From positions 1 through 45,455 of the forward strand of contig CADDYU010000015.1 of assembly GCA_902810705.1 (NCBI GenBank): a stretch of 45,455 nt of DNA, written 5' to 3'. The position numbers were made by a program, and so were the translations under genes. Numbering within the stretch: the first letter of the stretch is position 1; the number at the start of each line of letters is the position of its first letter. The notes beneath the pieces were generated by a model. That model worked only from the letters and a program-made list of their open reading frames with translations, was not told the DNA's origin and did not search any database. Origin of the DNA: Methylococcaceae bacterium (GTDB lineage Bacteria; Pseudomonadota; Gammaproteobacteria; Methylococcales; Methylococcaceae). Positions 1 to 9,618 of the stretch are shown one piece after another.

Positions 1-272
1 AGGAAGGGGCGGCGCACGGCATCCGGGCCAACGTCATTTGCCCCGGCTTTGTCCGCACGCCCTTGGTGGACAAGCAGATTCCCGAACAGGCCCAGGCGCT
101 GGGTCTCAGCGAGGCGGAGGTCATCCGCAACGTCCTGTTGAAGGAGACGGTGGACGGAGAGTTCACCACCAGCGACGACGTGGCGCGGGTCGCGGTGTTC
201 CTCGCCGCCTTCCCCACGGCGGCGCTGACCGGCCAGTCGATTGTCGTGAGCCACGGCTGGCACATGCAGTGA
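1..272 (+). CDS. 3-hydroxybutyrate dehydrogenase-like SDR, C-terminal part
   Basis: Only the last ~89 codons are present; the gene starts outside the window. The frame reads [20 protein letters not shown] near its start, which is the region after the SDR catalytic Tyr/Lys, and ends [16 protein letters not shown]. That ending is characteristic of D-3-hydroxybutyrate dehydrogenases, the NAD-dependent enzymes that interconvert 3-hydroxybutyrate and acetoacetate in polyhydroxybutyrate or ketone-body metabolism. The GTG of the following flavoprotein remnant (269) overlaps this TGA in a GTGA arrangement, so the two were once translationally coupled. The catalytic residues are upstream and not visible. 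A related SDR with another substrate is possible, but the tail strongly favours the BdhA type. Confidence 0.85.
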   Translation, partial: EGAAHGIRANVICPGFVRTPLVDKQIPEQAQALGLSEAEVIRNVLLKETVDGEFTTSDDVARVAVFLAAFPTAALTGQSIVVSHGWHMQ

Positions 273-439
273 GGACGATCGATTACCTGATCGTCGGCGG
301 CGGGCTCGTTGGAAATTGGGCAGCCAGCGATCCGCCTTGCGGCGAAAGAACGGCGGCCGGCGCTATCCTCATCGGCCGCTCCGGGCCGGCCAGGGAGCCT
401 CAGAACAATACCACGGCATCGACTGCGATGAGGAGCTGA
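269..439 (+). pseudogene. truncated N-terminus of FAD/NAD(P)-dependent oxidoreductase
   Basis: A GTG start overlaps the preceding stop codon and gives [15 protein letters not shown]. This is a beta-strand followed by the GxGxxG-type dinucleotide-binding loop found at the N-terminus of flavoprotein reductases. Further on, GAILIGRS looks like the second beta-strand that ends the FAD ADP-binding fold. Between them the better helix sequence (AIRLAAKERRP) lies in another frame, which suggests two compensating small indels. The frame stops at 439, inside the opposite-strand porin gene, after 56 residues against ~400 for the family. It is read here as a broken and truncated gene; the exact deletion edge, near position 400, is inferred. 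It might be expressed as a short peptide, but no function is expected. Confidence 0.5.
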
Positions 440-1701
440 TGATCCTTGTCACGGGCATCGTAGGCGTCTACGCCGTCGGACCAGTCGTAGCGCACTTCCG
501 GCCTAAGCCGGAGCCATTCCGCCGGCTTCCAGTTCAATCCCGCCGTCGCCGCGTAGTAGCTGGCCCGGCCCGAGGCGAGCACGGCGCAGCCGGGGCACAC
601 CTGGCCGACCCGCACCCCGTCGGCGTCGCGGAACCATTCGGCCCGAAGACCCACGCCCACGGTATCGGTCAGGTCGTAGACCGTCTGTTGATGGATGCCG
701 TACCACTGAACATCGCGGAAACGATTCAAGGGGTGCTGCTGCTCGAAGCCATGGTCGTGCTGGAAGACGTAATGCCAGCGCTCGGTGATGTCGTGCTTAA
801 TCACCAGGCTGTAGAAGGTCCGGTTATCGTTTTTGGATCTTCCGGTTAGCCGGCGGAAATCCCGCAAGTCATTGTCGGTGTTGACGTTTCCCGTGATCAC
901 CGACAGCGCTGCCGAGGTCGCGTGGTCCTCCGTGTTCCAGAAGATGCCCCCTAGAAAGTCCCAGTTCTCCAGGTTTTGATCGAAGCCGTCCCAGCCGCCG
1001 TTGCCGTCCAGCGGGCCGTTGAGCCGGGTGTGTCCCCCGGTGACCGCGCCCAGAGTGACGCTGAGTGTATTGAGGAATGGGTAAGTCACGGTGAGGCCGG
1101 TATGGGTGAAGGGCTCGCCGTACTGGAAGGTGTAGGGATGGGTGTAGAAGAAATTGTCGGGCGAAAGGCCGGTTTCGTAACCCATGATGGTGTAGAAGTG
1201 GCCGACGCGGGTGGTGAGGCCATGGCCGATGGGAGTAAAAATATCGAGATAGGCGTTGGGCAGGGCGATCTTGTAGAAACGCGTGGAATCGCCGATGAGA
1301 TCGTTGTCCCAATGACCCTCGCCGAAGGGGTTGATGGTGTTGAACCGGGCATCGCTGCCGTACATGAAGGTGAATTTGCCGCCGATGTCCCAGGCGTCCC
1401 CTGCCGTGGCGACCTCCCGCGCCAGCTCGATGCCCAACTGATCGAGGTTGAATTCATTGGCCCGGTCGGCGAAGACCACCGGGCCGTTGTAACGGTCGGC
1501 CGGGTCTTCGGCGTTGTAGACGAACCCCGCGTCCGCCCAGCCACGCACCTTGAGCCCGAGGAATTTCATCGGCGGAGCATCGTTGATGAGATCGAATCCG
1601 CCGAGCAGCCCGGGATTGTCCGCCGCCGCGCGCGCGGCGGCGGATAGCATCAAGGACAGGGCAAGCAAAGCGGCGCGCCGGCCGGTCGATGGATGGAACA
1701 T
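400..1701 (-). CDS. outer-membrane beta-barrel porin (BBP2/OmpL-like)
   Basis: The protein has 433 residues from the ATG at 1701, which has AGGAG 9 nt upstream; the longer open frame above it has no such site. It begins with a basic stretch and a hydrophobic signal peptide ending near SAAARAAA. The mature part is rich in alternating aromatic and polar strands (for example HYVFQHDHGFEQQ, YAATAGLNWKPAEWLRLRPEVRYDW). It ends in ...AVVLF, with the C-terminal Phe used by the outer-membrane assembly machinery. Together these indicate a single-chain beta-barrel of the putative porin-2 type. It lies 115 nt downstream of the allophanate hydrolase gene on the same strand with no obvious terminator between, so it may be the last gene of the guanidine/urea operon and admit the small nitrogen substrate. 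That role is inference; the fold assignment is fairly safe. Confidence 0.78.
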   Translation of the reverse strand: MFHPSTGRRAALLALSLMLSAAARAAADNPGLLGGFDLINDAPPMKFLGLKVRGWADAGFVYNAEDPADRYNGPVVFADRANEFNLDQLGIELAREVATAGDAWDIGGKFTFMYGSDARFNTINPFGEGHWDNDLIGDSTRFYKIALPNAYLDIFTPIGHGLTTRVGHFYTIMGYETGLSPDNFFYTHPYTFQYGEPFTHTGLTVTYPFLNTLSVTLGAVTGGHTRLNGPLDGNGGWDGFDQNLENWDFLGGIFWNTEDHATSAALSVITGNVNTDNDLRDFRRLTGRSKNDNRTFYSLVIKHDITERWHYVFQHDHGFEQQHPLNRFRDVQWYGIHQQTVYDLTDTVGVGLRAEWFRDADGVRVGQVCPGCAVLASGRASYYAATAGLNWKPAEWLRLRPEVRYDWSDGVDAYDARDKDHQLLIAVDAVVLF

Positions 1702-1816
1702 GGAATTCGTCTCCTTTGCGGTGAAGGGTGGATTTGGGGCAGGCGCGGCCCGCCCTCCACGCGCCGAGCGGGCGAAGAGGGGTCTCGTGCCTGAAAGAAA
1801 AGAATTTTTTAGAGGA

Positions 1817-3619
1817 TCAGGACGGCCGCGTGAGGTAAGCGAGCCAGCCGCCGTATTCGGTGATGTCCCGCGCGTTCTCGACGGCGTGGGCCTCGCAGAG
1901 GAAGCCTTGGACCTTGGCACCGTCGGCCAGCTCCAGGGTGCCGATGCCCAAGGGAGGCGGAATTTCGGCGACGAAGCCGCCGAACTCGGTCAAGGGCAAT
2001 TCCCAGATCTCGACGTCGATGGCCGCCCCTCCGGAATCCCGCACCAGGCCCGGACGTTTCCCATCGGGCAGCGCGTAGAGGCGGTAACAGGGCGCGGTGC
2101 AGGTGGCTCGCACCAATCGTCCGCCGCGCCGGGTCAGAAGAGGGTTCAAGGGCAGGCCGGACAGGTGCGCACCGCACACCGCCACCCGCGCGTAGCCCGG
2201 AGCCGCAACTTCGACGGAAGGGCGGGACGGCGAGGGGAGCTGTCCACCGGCGCCCAAGGGATGCGGCCTCGCCGCCGCCCGAAAGCGGGCCAATCCCAGC
2301 AGCAGCGCGTCGGAAAAGGCCGGCGCGCACAGAGTCACGCCGAACGGCAGGCCGTTTCCGCGAAATCCCGCCGGCACCGCGACAGCGGCCAGATCGAGCA
2401 GGTTCATGAAGTTGGTGTAGTAGCCGAGACGGCTGTTCAGCCGGATCGGATCGGCCTCGATTTCGGCGATGCGATAAATCGTCCCGGCGGTGGGCGTGAG
2501 GAGCACGTCGATCCGATCCCACACCATCTCTGTCGCCCGCTTGAGCTCCCGCAGGCGATAGAACGCGCCCCAGGCATCCGCCGCCCGCATCGCGGCGCCG
2601 GCGCCGATGATCTCGCGGGTCACCGGCAGCACCGCGCCGGGGTCGCGCGCCAGAAGATCCCGCACCACCCGATAGCGCTCCGCCACCCAAGGGCCTTCGT
2701 AAAGGAGGCGCGCCGCTTCGGCGAAGGGCTGAAAGTCGATGGTGACCGGCCGTCCGCCCAGCTCGACGATGTCCTCGACGACGTTCCGGAACAGGCGCTC
2801 GGCCTCCTCATCGCCGAAGAATTCCAGCTGGTCCGCCGCCGGAACGCCGACGCGGAAGCCGGCCGGGAACTCGGGCCAGGCGGGCCGCTCCGCGCCCTTT
2901 CGGGCGTAAGGATCGGCCGCGTCGTAGACGCTCAAGACCCGCAGCACCCGTTCGGCGTCCGCCGCGGTCAGCGCGAACAGGGAAACGCAATCGAGACTGC
3001 GGCAGGCGGGAACCACGCCGCTGGCGCTGACGAGCCCCCGGGTCGGCTTGACGCCCACCAGATTGTTGAAGGCCGCCGGCACGCGCCCGGACCCGGCGGT
3101 GTCGGTGCCGAGGGCGAAACTGACGAGCCCCGTGGCCACCGCCACCGCCGAGCCCGAACTGGAGCCGCCCGCGATGTAGTCCGGGTCGAAACTGTTCCGG
3201 CAGGCGCCGTAAGGGGAGCGGACGCCCACCAGTCCGGTGGCGAACTGATCGAGATTGGTCTTGCCCACCGGAATGGCTCCGGCCTCGATGAGTCTTTCCA
3301 CCGCGAAGGCGGAGCGCTCAGGTAAATAGCCGAACGCGGGACACGCGGCGGTGGTCGGGACGCCCGCCAGATCGATGTTGTCCTTGATGGCGAAGGGAAT
3401 GCCGTACAAGGGCAGTTCGTCCGGCGAACGGGTGTCCAGGGCGCGAGCGTAGGCCAGCATCGCCTCGATGGAGAGCCGGGTGATCCAGATCTTCCGATCA
3501 GGCGCCGCGTCCAGCCGGCGCGCCAGGACGTCCACCAGGGCCGAAGGGGTCAGCCGGCCGATCCGGTAGGCCTGATTCAAACTCGAAATATCGAGGCAAG
3601 CGGGCAGGACATCGGGCAT
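1817..3619 (-). CDS. atzF: allophanate hydrolase
   Basis: A 600-residue amidase-signature enzyme, the usual length for AtzF. It hydrolyses allophanate to ammonia and CO2, the last step of the biotin-dependent urea or guanidine route. The Ser-cisSer-Lys triad is visible: Lys79 in FAIKDN, the GGSSSGS motif at 151-157 (cis-Ser 153) and nucleophile Ser177 in GTDTAGSGR. After ~450 residues comes the small C-terminal domain typical of AtzF, which acts on the decarboxylation intermediate. The start at 3619 is preceded by GAGGAG and gives MPDVLPACLD; the open frame extends further upstream only as a shadow of the carboxylase gene. It starts 11 nt after the carboxylase stop, so the two are co-transcribed. 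Function is assigned confidently from family and context. Confidence 0.95.
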   Translation of the reverse strand: MPDVLPACLDISSLNQAYRIGRLTPSALVDVLARRLDAAPDRKIWITRLSIEAMLAYARALDTRSPDELPLYGIPFAIKDNIDLAGVPTTAACPAFGYLPERSAFAVERLIEAGAIPVGKTNLDQFATGLVGVRSPYGACRNSFDPDYIAGGSSSGSAVAVATGLVSFALGTDTAGSGRVPAAFNNLVGVKPTRGLVSASGVVPACRSLDCVSLFALTAADAERVLRVLSVYDAADPYARKGAERPAWPEFPAGFRVGVPAADQLEFFGDEEAERLFRNVVEDIVELGGRPVTIDFQPFAEAARLLYEGPWVAERYRVVRDLLARDPGAVLPVTREIIGAGAAMRAADAWGAFYRLRELKRATEMVWDRIDVLLTPTAGTIYRIAEIEADPIRLNSRLGYYTNFMNLLDLAAVAVPAGFRGNGLPFGVTLCAPAFSDALLLGLARFRAAARPHPLGAGGQLPSPSRPSVEVAAPGYARVAVCGAHLSGLPLNPLLTRRGGRLVRATCTAPCYRLYALPDGKRPGLVRDSGGAAIDVEIWELPLTEFGGFVAEIPPPLGIGTLELADGAKVQGFLCEAHAVENARDITEYGGWLAYLTRPS

Positions 3620-3630
3620 CGTCTTTCTCC

Positions 3631-6600
3631 TCAAGAATCGCGTTGCAGCACCAAGAGATCCTGACCGGCGACCACCTGCCCGCCCTCGGCGCAGAAGATC
3701 CGCCAGATCCTGCCGCCCTCCGGCGCGGGGACCACGAATTCCATCTTCATGGATTCCACCACGACGAGGGGGTCGCCCGGATTCACCCGGTCGCCTTCCC
3801 GCGCCAGCACCTTCCAGACATTGCCGGCGATGTGGCTGGCGATGGGCCGCGCCCCAGGTGGCAGGTCCAGCTCGGTGTCGACCGCCGCCTCGGCCACCGC
3901 CTGATCGTCCGCGTAGTTTTGTCCGGATTCCGCCCAGCGCGCGCGCTCGGCCTCGAACGCGGCCTGCTGCCGGTCCTTGAAGGCGGCGATCTCCGCCTGG
4001 TGCTCGGCCAAAAACGCGTTGTAGCGGCGGAGACTGAAGGTCTCCTCGCGAATGTCCAGCCTCACGCGGCCGCGGATCACGTCGTTCCGGTAGCGGGAGA
4101 GCTCCTCCGCCGTGACCGGGAAGAAGCGGATTTGGTCGAAGAAGCGCAGGAGCCAGGGCTTGCCGTCCCGAAAATCCGCGGTTTGGCGATAAGGGTTCCA
4201 CACGGGCACGGTGCGCCCGACGAACTGATAACCCCCCGGTCCCTCCATCCCGTAGATGCACAGATACGCGCCGCCGATGCCGACGGCGTTTTCCGGGGTC
4301 CAGGTGCGGGCCGGATTGTATTTGGTGGTGACCAGCCGGTGGCGAGGATCGAGAGGCGTCGCGACCGGCGCGCCCAGATACACGTCACCCAGCCCCAGCA
4401 CCAGATAGCGGGCCTCGAACACGAGGTCGCGCACCCGCTCGACGCTGTCGAGACCGTTGATCCGGCGGATGAACTCGATGTTGCTGGGGCACCAGGGCGC
4501 GTCCTTGCGCACCGACTGCATGTACTTGTCGATGGCGAGCCGGGTGGAGGGATCGTCCCAGGACAGGGGCAAGTGGACGATTCGGGTGGGGACTTCGAGA
4601 TCCTCGATGGCGGGCAGTTCCGCCTCGGCCTGGGACAGAACTTCCATCAGCCGCGACAACGGCAGGCGGGGATCGTAATGGATCTGCAGCGAGCGGATGC
4701 CGGGCGTCAGGTCGACGACGCCGGGAAGCCGCCTAGCGCTCAGCCATTCCATGAGGGCGTGGACGCGGAAGCGCAGATTGAGATCCAGCGCCAGGGGACC
4801 GTACTCGACCAGGAGATAGCGGTCGCCGGCCTGCCGGTAGGTGACCTCGACCCATTTGGGGGCTTCGGGCAGCCGCCGCACGATGCAATCATCCGCTTGC
4901 GGCGCGGCGGCGCACCGGGAAGGTTCCGGCGCGGCGCCGGCGGGATCGGCGATCAGCCGCTCCAGGCGCTGCTCCCACTCGGCCGCCGTGGCTCGGTCGA
5001 TGCGCTGGAACCGCACGGTATTGCCGGGCCTCAGTTGCCCGAGCTTCCACAGTTCCGCCTGCACGACCGTCGCCGGACAAACGAAACCGCCGAGACTCGG
5101 GCCGTCGGGGCCCAGGATCACCGGCATGTCGCCGGTGAAATCCACCGCGCCGACGGCGTAGGCGTTGTCGTGGATGTTGGAGGGATGGAGCCCCGCCTCG
5201 CCGCCATCGGCCCGCGCCCAGGTCGGCTTGGGACCGATCAGGCGGATGCCGGTGCGGTTGGAGTGGTAATGGACTTCCCAATCGGTGGCGAAAAATTGCG
5301 CGATGTCCGCCTCGGTGAAAAAATCCGGCGCGCCGTGAGGGCCGTACAGCACGCCGATATCCCAGTGCTCGTCGTAGCGGGGAATCGCCTCCGGCGCCAG
5401 CCGGGTTTCCGCGGCGGCAGGAGCCGCGCCGACATGCAGCACGTCGCCGCTCCGGAGCGCCCTCCCGCCGTGACCGCCGAACCGTCCCAGGATGAAGGTG
5501 GCGCGGCTGCCCAGGTAATCGGGCACGTCGAATCCGCCCGCGACCGCCAGATAGGCGCGGCAGCCGGGACCCATGACGCCGCCGAGCGTCAGGACATCGC
5601 CCGCCCGTACCGGCACCGGCTGCCAGAACGGCACCGGCTCGCCGTTGAGACCGGCCTCGAGGACGGCGCCGGTCAGGGCGATGCGGGTCGCCAGGTTGAA
5701 CTTGAGGGTCGGGCCGATGAGAGTGATTTCCAGCCCGGCGGCACTTTCCGGATTGCCGAGCAGACGATTGGCCAGGCGAAACGCCAGGGCGTCCATGGGG
5801 CCGGAGGGCGGCACGCCCACGTCCCAATAACCGAGCCGGCCCGGGTAGTCCTGGAGCGTGCTCTGGGTGCCGGGCTCCAGGACGTCGACGGTGCGGGGAC
5901 GGTAGGGCAATCCGGCCAGATAGCCGGTGGTCTGCCACCCCGCGCGGAACATAGGGTCCGCCGCGATGTGGCGGAGATAGTCCAGATTGGTCTCGATCCC
6001 GGCGAGACGGGTCTCGGTGAGGGCCTCGCTCAGACGAGCCAGGGCCGCGTCCCGGGTCGGCCCCGTCACGATGAGCTTGGCGAGGAGCGGATCGTAATGG
6101 GGCGACACCTCGAGCCCCGCCTCGAGCCAATGATCCACCCGCACGCCGTCCGGAAACGCCACTTGGGTCAGGAGTCCCGCGGACGGCTGGAAACATTTGT
6201 TGGGATCCTCGGCGTACACCCGCGCCTCCAGCGCGCAGCCCCGCGGTGCGTGGCGGTAGCCCTCGAGAAACTTGGTTTCCCCGGCGGCGAGCCGCACCAT
6301 CCATTCCACCAAGTCGACGCCGGCGACTTCCTCGGTGACGCCGTGCTCCACCTGCAGCCGGGTGTTGACTTCCAGGAAGTAGAACTCCGCCGTGCTCTCG
6401 TCGTACACGAACTCCACCGTGCCCGCCGACCGGTAGCTCACGGCCTCGGCGAGGGCGAGGGCGTGCCGGTAGAGCGCTTCCCGCGTTGCGGCGTTCAGGC
6501 CGAAGGCCGGGGTTTCCTCGATGACTTTTTGATTCCGCCGCTGCACCGAGCAGTCCCGCTCGCCCAGATGCCAGACCCGACCCCGGCCATCGCCGAATAT

Positions 6601-7233
6601 CTGCACCTCGATATGGCGCGCCCGCTCGACGAACTTCTCCAGGTAGAGGCCCTCGTTCTTGAAGTGGGCGGCGCCAAGGCGCCGGACGGCGACGTAGGAT
6701 TCGCGCAGCTCGCTATCGTTCCGGCATAGCCGCATGCCGATGCCGCCGCCCCCGGCGGTGCTCTTGAGCATCACCGGATAGCCGATGGACCGGGCTCCAG
6801 CGACCGCCTGTTCAACGTCGTCCAGGAGGCCGGTTCCCGGCAGGAGCGGCACCCGGCTGGCCTCGGCGATGGCCCGGGCCGTGTGCTTCAGGCCGAAGCG
6901 GCGGAGCTGCTCCGGGGTTGGGCCGATGAAGGCGACGCCCGCATCGGCGCAGGCTTCGGCGAACGCCGCGTTCTCGCTCAAAAATCCGTAGCCGGGATGG
7001 ATCGCCCCCGCGCCTGTCTCGAGCGCGGCTTCCAGAATGCGGTCGGCGCGGAGGTAACTTTCGGCGGCGGGCGGCGGGCCGATGCACACCGCGTCGTCGG
7101 CCTCCTCGACATGCCGGGCGTGGGCGTCGGCCTCGGAATAGACGGCGACGCTCCGGACTCCCAGCCGTTTCAGGGTGCGCTGGATGCGGCAGGCGATCTC
7201 GCCCCGGTTGGCGATCAGAATCTTCTCGAACAT
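3631..7233 (-). CDS. biotin-dependent guanidine (or urea) carboxylase
   Basis: A 1200-residue single-chain carboxylase. Domain order: biotin carboxylase (about 1-445, starting [21 protein letters not shown]-grasp loop [10 protein letters not shown]), a KipA-like then a KipI-like half forming the carboxyltransferase (about 465-1090), and a C-terminal biotinyl domain with the ESMKMEF motif (biotinylated Lys about 1163). This is the urea carboxylase architecture. In bacteria many such proteins prefer guanidine and make carboxyguanidine, especially when linked to DUF1989 partners and a guanidine-I riboswitch. Both are present here, so guanidine carboxylase is the better call. Published work ties the preference to an Asn/Asp difference in the carboxyltransferase site; I cannot assign that position without an alignment. 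It lies between the DUF1989 genes and atzF in one operon. Confidence 0.93.
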   Translation of the reverse strand: MFEKILIANRGEIACRIQRTLKRLGVRSVAVYSEADAHARHVEEADDAVCIGPPPAAESYLRADRILEAALETGAGAIHPGYGFLSENAAFAEACADAGVAFIGPTPEQLRRFGLKHTARAIAEASRVPLLPGTGLLDDVEQAVAGARSIGYPVMLKSTAGGGGIGMRLCRNDSELRESYVAVRRLGAAHFKNEGLYLEKFVERARHIEVQIFGDGRGRVWHLGERDCSVQRRNQKVIEETPAFGLNAATREALYRHALALAEAVSYRSAGTVEFVYDESTAEFYFLEVNTRLQVEHGVTEEVAGVDLVEWMVRLAAGETKFLEGYRHAPRGCALEARVYAEDPNKCFQPSAGLLTQVAFPDGVRVDHWLEAGLEVSPHYDPLLAKLIVTGPTRDAALARLSEALTETRLAGIETNLDYLRHIAADPMFRAGWQTTGYLAGLPYRPRTVDVLEPGTQSTLQDYPGRLGYWDVGVPPSGPMDALAFRLANRLLGNPESAAGLEITLIGPTLKFNLATRIALTGAVLEAGLNGEPVPFWQPVPVRAGDVLTLGGVMGPGCRAYLAVAGGFDVPDYLGSRATFILGRFGGHGGRALRSGDVLHVGAAPAAAETRLAPEAIPRYDEHWDIGVLYGPHGAPDFFTEADIAQFFATDWEVHYHSNRTGIRLIGPKPTWARADGGEAGLHPSNIHDNAYAVGAVDFTGDMPVILGPDGPSLGGFVCPATVVQAELWKLGQLRPGNTVRFQRIDRATAAEWEQRLERLIADPAGAAPEPSRCAAAPQADDCIVRRLPEAPKWVEVTYRQAGDRYLLVEYGPLALDLNLRFRVHALMEWLSARRLPGVVDLTPGIRSLQIHYDPRLPLSRLMEVLSQAEAELPAIEDLEVPTRIVHLPLSWDDPSTRLAIDKYMQSVRKDAPWCPSNIEFIRRINGLDSVERVRDLVFEARYLVLGLGDVYLGAPVATPLDPRHRLVTTKYNPARTWTPENAVGIGGAYLCIYGMEGPGGYQFVGRTVPVWNPYRQTADFRDGKPWLLRFFDQIRFFPVTAEELSRYRNDVIRGRVRLDIREETFSLRRYNAFLAEHQAEIAAFKDRQQAAFEAERARWAESGQNYADDQAVAEAAVDTELDLPPGARPIASHIAGNVWKVLAREGDRVNPGDPLVVVESMKMEFVVPAPEGGRIWRIFCAEGGQVVAGQDLLVLQRDS

Positions 7234-7315
7234 AAAGCCTCGTTGGGCGGGCCGTCCCGCCTGAATCCAAAGCCGCGCCGGGCCGTCCCGCCGCGGAAGG
7301 CGCGAAGCCGTCCGG

Positions 7316-7960
7316 TTATTGCGGGTCCCAGATCAGCAGCCGGACCGGCGTCGGGTGGTAGGCGTTACAGGGATTGTTGAGCTGGGGACAGTTGGAGATC
7401 AGCGCCATCACGTCCATTTCCGCCCGCATTTCCACGTATTTGCCCGGCGCGGAAATGCCGTCGGCGAAGGTCAACCGCCCGTCCAGGGTGACCGGCACGT
7501 TCATGAAGAAATTGATGTTGCTCGCGAGATCGCGCTTGGTCAGTCCGCAGTCGGCGTGGCCGATGGCCAGAAGAAAGCTGTCGCGGCAGTTGTGCATGTA
7601 TTTCTTGTCGAGGGCGTAGCGCACGCTGTTGCTTTCCGCCGCGCACGCCCCGCCCAGGGTGTCGTGCCGGCCGCAAGTGTCGGCGACGAGGGTGAGCAGC
7701 ACGTTCCCCTCGCTGGAGATCAGGGCCGAGCCGGCGGTGAGATAAAGATTCCCCTGGCGGCGGATGGTGTCGGTGGCGCTGTACCTTTCCTCGGGGTGGG
7801 CGGCGCTGTAGAAGAGGGTGTCCACCGCCTGATTGCCTTCGAGGTCCAGGATGCGAAAGATCTGGCCCTTTCTTATCGGGTGCAGCCAGGATTCCCCGGC
7901 GGGAAGAACGTAGTCGTACACCGCGGCGCGCGGGTCGAGCGGGCTTTCGAGGATCGTCAT
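7316..7960 (-). CDS. DUF1989 protein, probable carboxyguanidine deiminase subunit
   Basis: A 214-residue DUF1989 protein, the type annotated as urea carboxylase-associated or urea amidolyase-associated. Conserved stretches include [13 protein letters not shown] near residue 38, [24 protein letters not shown] with a CGRHD core, NCRDSF and the FFMNVPV region. It is homologous to the next upstream gene (8009-8740), and the two are expected to work together. Biochemical work on such pairs showed that they deiminate carboxyguanidine to allophanate (CgdA/CgdB), linking the carboxylase to AtzF. Which of the two here is A and which is B I cannot decide. It is the shorter paralogue, 48 nt downstream of its partner and 82 nt upstream of the carboxylase start. 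Confidence 0.9.
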   Translation of the reverse strand: MTILESPLDPRAAVYDYVLPAGESWLHPIRKGQIFRILDLEGNQAVDTLFYSAAHPEERYSATDTIRRQGNLYLTAGSALISSEGNVLLTLVADTCGRHDTLGGACAAESNSVRYALDKKYMHNCRDSFLLAIGHADCGLTKRDLASNINFFMNVPVTLDGRLTFADGISAPGKYVEMRAEMDVMALISNCPQLNNPCNAYHPTPVRLLIWDPQ

Positions 7961-8008
7961 CGTGGGCTCCGTGAGTCGATGCGGAAAGGATCTGGGGTGT
8001 CTCGCCCT

Positions 8009-8740
8009 TCAGCGATACAGGCGTTCGGTGTTCTCGAAGCCCCGCCGGTTTTCCGGCCTGAAATTCCGGCAATAGTCATCGTCTCCGGGCGGATCGCCCC
8101 GGAACGCGGTCAGCTTCACCGGTTTTGGGGCATAGACCGGACTCGGGTCCAGGGGATGGGGGCAACTCGAGAACGCCACCAGGGTATTCATCTCGAAGCG
8201 CAAATCCACCAGGCCGCCGGCGGGGGAATGCCCCGGCTGGAAGGCGAGCCTCCCATCCTCGGCCACCGTGACCTTGCTGAAGAAATTGACGTTGGCGACA
8301 AGGTCGCGTTTGCCCAGCCCCCATTTTTCCAGCTCGACGAGCAGGCTGTCCCGGCCGTTCCGATGCATCGTGTTGCGATGCGTCTGATAGCGCGCCTCGC
8401 CGTATTTTTCCCGCACCAAGGCGGCGTCCGACACGCCGCACACGGTGTCGTGCCAGCCCACGGTGTCGGCGGTGATCGAGCACAAAACCCGTCCCATGTC
8501 GGAATAGCAGACGTAGCCCCGGGTGAGATGGAAGGTGTGCTGGGCCTTGAGGGTATCGGCCATGTTGTAGCGCTCAGTCTTTTCGTCGTGATGGATGAAC
8601 AGGGCCGAGAGGTTGGCGCCCCCCTCGAGATCGGTGAGGCGGAGCGTCTGGCCGCGCCGCATGATGAAGGACCCGTGCGCGCCGCCGGGCAGCGTGTCTT
8701 CCCAGAGACGGCGGCTCGGTTCGATAGCGGGAATGATCAT
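8009..8740 (-). CDS. DUF1989 protein, second carboxyguanidine deiminase subunit
   Basis: A 243-residue DUF1989 protein, homologous to but longer than its neighbour. Shared landmarks are DLEGGANLSALF, YNMADTLKAQHTF, ADTVGWHDTVCG, NGRDSL and NVNFFSKV. The start at 8740 (MIIPAIEPS) has GAGGAA about 10 nt upstream. The long open frame extending to 9820 upstream is only a shadow of the ABC genes. It starts 20 nt after the ABC ATPase stop, so the importer and enzymes form one transcription unit. Family knowledge: pairs of these proteins form the carboxyguanidine deiminase that feeds allophanate hydrolase. The older name, urea carboxylase-associated protein, describes context only. It is probably cytoplasmic, as no signal peptide or membrane segment is seen. 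Confidence 0.9.
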   Translation of the reverse strand: MIIPAIEPSRRLWEDTLPGGAHGSFIMRRGQTLRLTDLEGGANLSALFIHHDEKTERYNMADTLKAQHTFHLTRGYVCYSDMGRVLCSITADTVGWHDTVCGVSDAALVREKYGEARYQTHRNTMHRNGRDSLLVELEKWGLGKRDLVANVNFFSKVTVAEDGRLAFQPGHSPAGGLVDLRFEMNTLVAFSSCPHPLDPSPVYAPKPVKLTAFRGDPPGDDDYCRNFRPENRRGFENTERLYR

Positions 8741-8760
8741 GGAAAATTCCTCTTCGATGA

Positions 8761-9615
8761 TTAAACGGAGTCGTTCTGAAGCGCCGGGATTTCGCCGAGC
8801 CGGTCCAGGAGCTCCTGGTCGGTCCTGACGCTTGAGGTCGCGCGGATGCCGGCCAGGATCTCCCTTTTGAGACTCAGGAATTCGCCCGCCAGCTTCATAT
8901 CCTGCTCGCGGCGGCCCGGCAACGGCACGTCGTAAACGGCCTCGATCCGCCCCGGCGCGGGGGCCATCAATACCACCCGGTGTCCGAGGTAAAGGGCCTC
9001 CTCCACGTCGTGGGTCACGAACAGCATGGTGGTTTTTTCCAGCTTGGAAACGTGCAGGATCAGATCGTGCATCACTTCCCGGGTCTGGGCGTCCAGCGCG
9101 CCGAAAGGTTCGTCCATCAGCAGGATGTGGGGACGGGCCATCAGGGCGCGAGCGATGGCCACCCGTTGCTGCATGCCGCCGGACAGTTGATTGGGGTAGG
9201 CGTTGGCCACGTGGCTCAGCCCCATCAGCCGGATCAGCGCGTCGGCCCGTCCCGAGGCGGCCTCCACCTCCGCGGAGGTCGAGACATCCCGGTGCACGCG
9301 GAGCTGGCGGCAGAACTTGATGTTTCCGACGACGGTGAGCCAGGGATAGAGGCTGTAGTGCTGGAATACCATGGCGCGGTCGATACCGGGCCCTGTAATG
9401 GGGCGGCCGTCCACGGCGACGGCGCCGGCGCTCGGCGGCTCCAGCCCGCCGGCGATGCGAAGCAGCGTGGACTTGCCGCAGCCGGAGGCGCCCACCAGGG
9501 TCACGAACTCGCCGGGAGCGACGCTCAGGTTCACGTCGCGCAGGGCGACGAATTCTCCCTGGTCGGTTTGAAAGCGCTTGTGAAGCGCCGAAATCGAGAT
9601 TCTGGGCGTGGTCAC
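8761..9615 (-). CDS. ABC transporter ATPase of guanidine/urea importer
   Basis: A 284-residue ATPase of the nitrate/sulfonate/taurine (NrtD/SsuB/TauB) type. Walker A is GASGCGKST (about 43-51), the Q-loop MVFQHYSLYPW, the signature LSGGMQQRVAIARAL, Walker B ILLMDEPFGALD and the H-loop VTHDVEEAL. The tail after ~230 is a short extra segment (EILAGIR...). It energises the importer formed with the permease directly upstream in transcription order (gap of 3 nt) and the binding protein before that. Substrate is not readable from the ATPase; guanidine is inferred from the riboswitch and downstream enzymes. Confidence 0.93.
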   Translation of the reverse strand: MTTPRISISALHKRFQTDQGEFVALRDVNLSVAPGEFVTLVGASGCGKSTLLRIAGGLEPPSAGAVAVDGRPITGPGIDRAMVFQHYSLYPWLTVVGNIKFCRQLRVHRDVSTSAEVEAASGRADALIRLMGLSHVANAYPNQLSGGMQQRVAIARALMARPHILLMDEPFGALDAQTREVMHDLILHVSKLEKTTMLFVTHDVEEALYLGHRVVLMAPAPGRIEAVYDVPLPGRREQDMKLAGEFLSLKREILAGIRATSSVRTDQELLDRLGEIPALQNDSV

Positions 9616-9618
9616 GGT

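Noticed and set aside
1550..3325. 591-codon plus-strand frame opposite the porin and atzF genes
   Set aside because: It spans two conserved genes in antisense and contains only biased, motif-free sequence.
3643..6729. 1028-codon open frame on the plus strand opposite the carboxylase gene
   Set aside because: It is antisense to a clearly conserved gene, has no recognisable domains and an Arg/Gly/Pro/His-biased composition, as expected from GC-rich codon bias.
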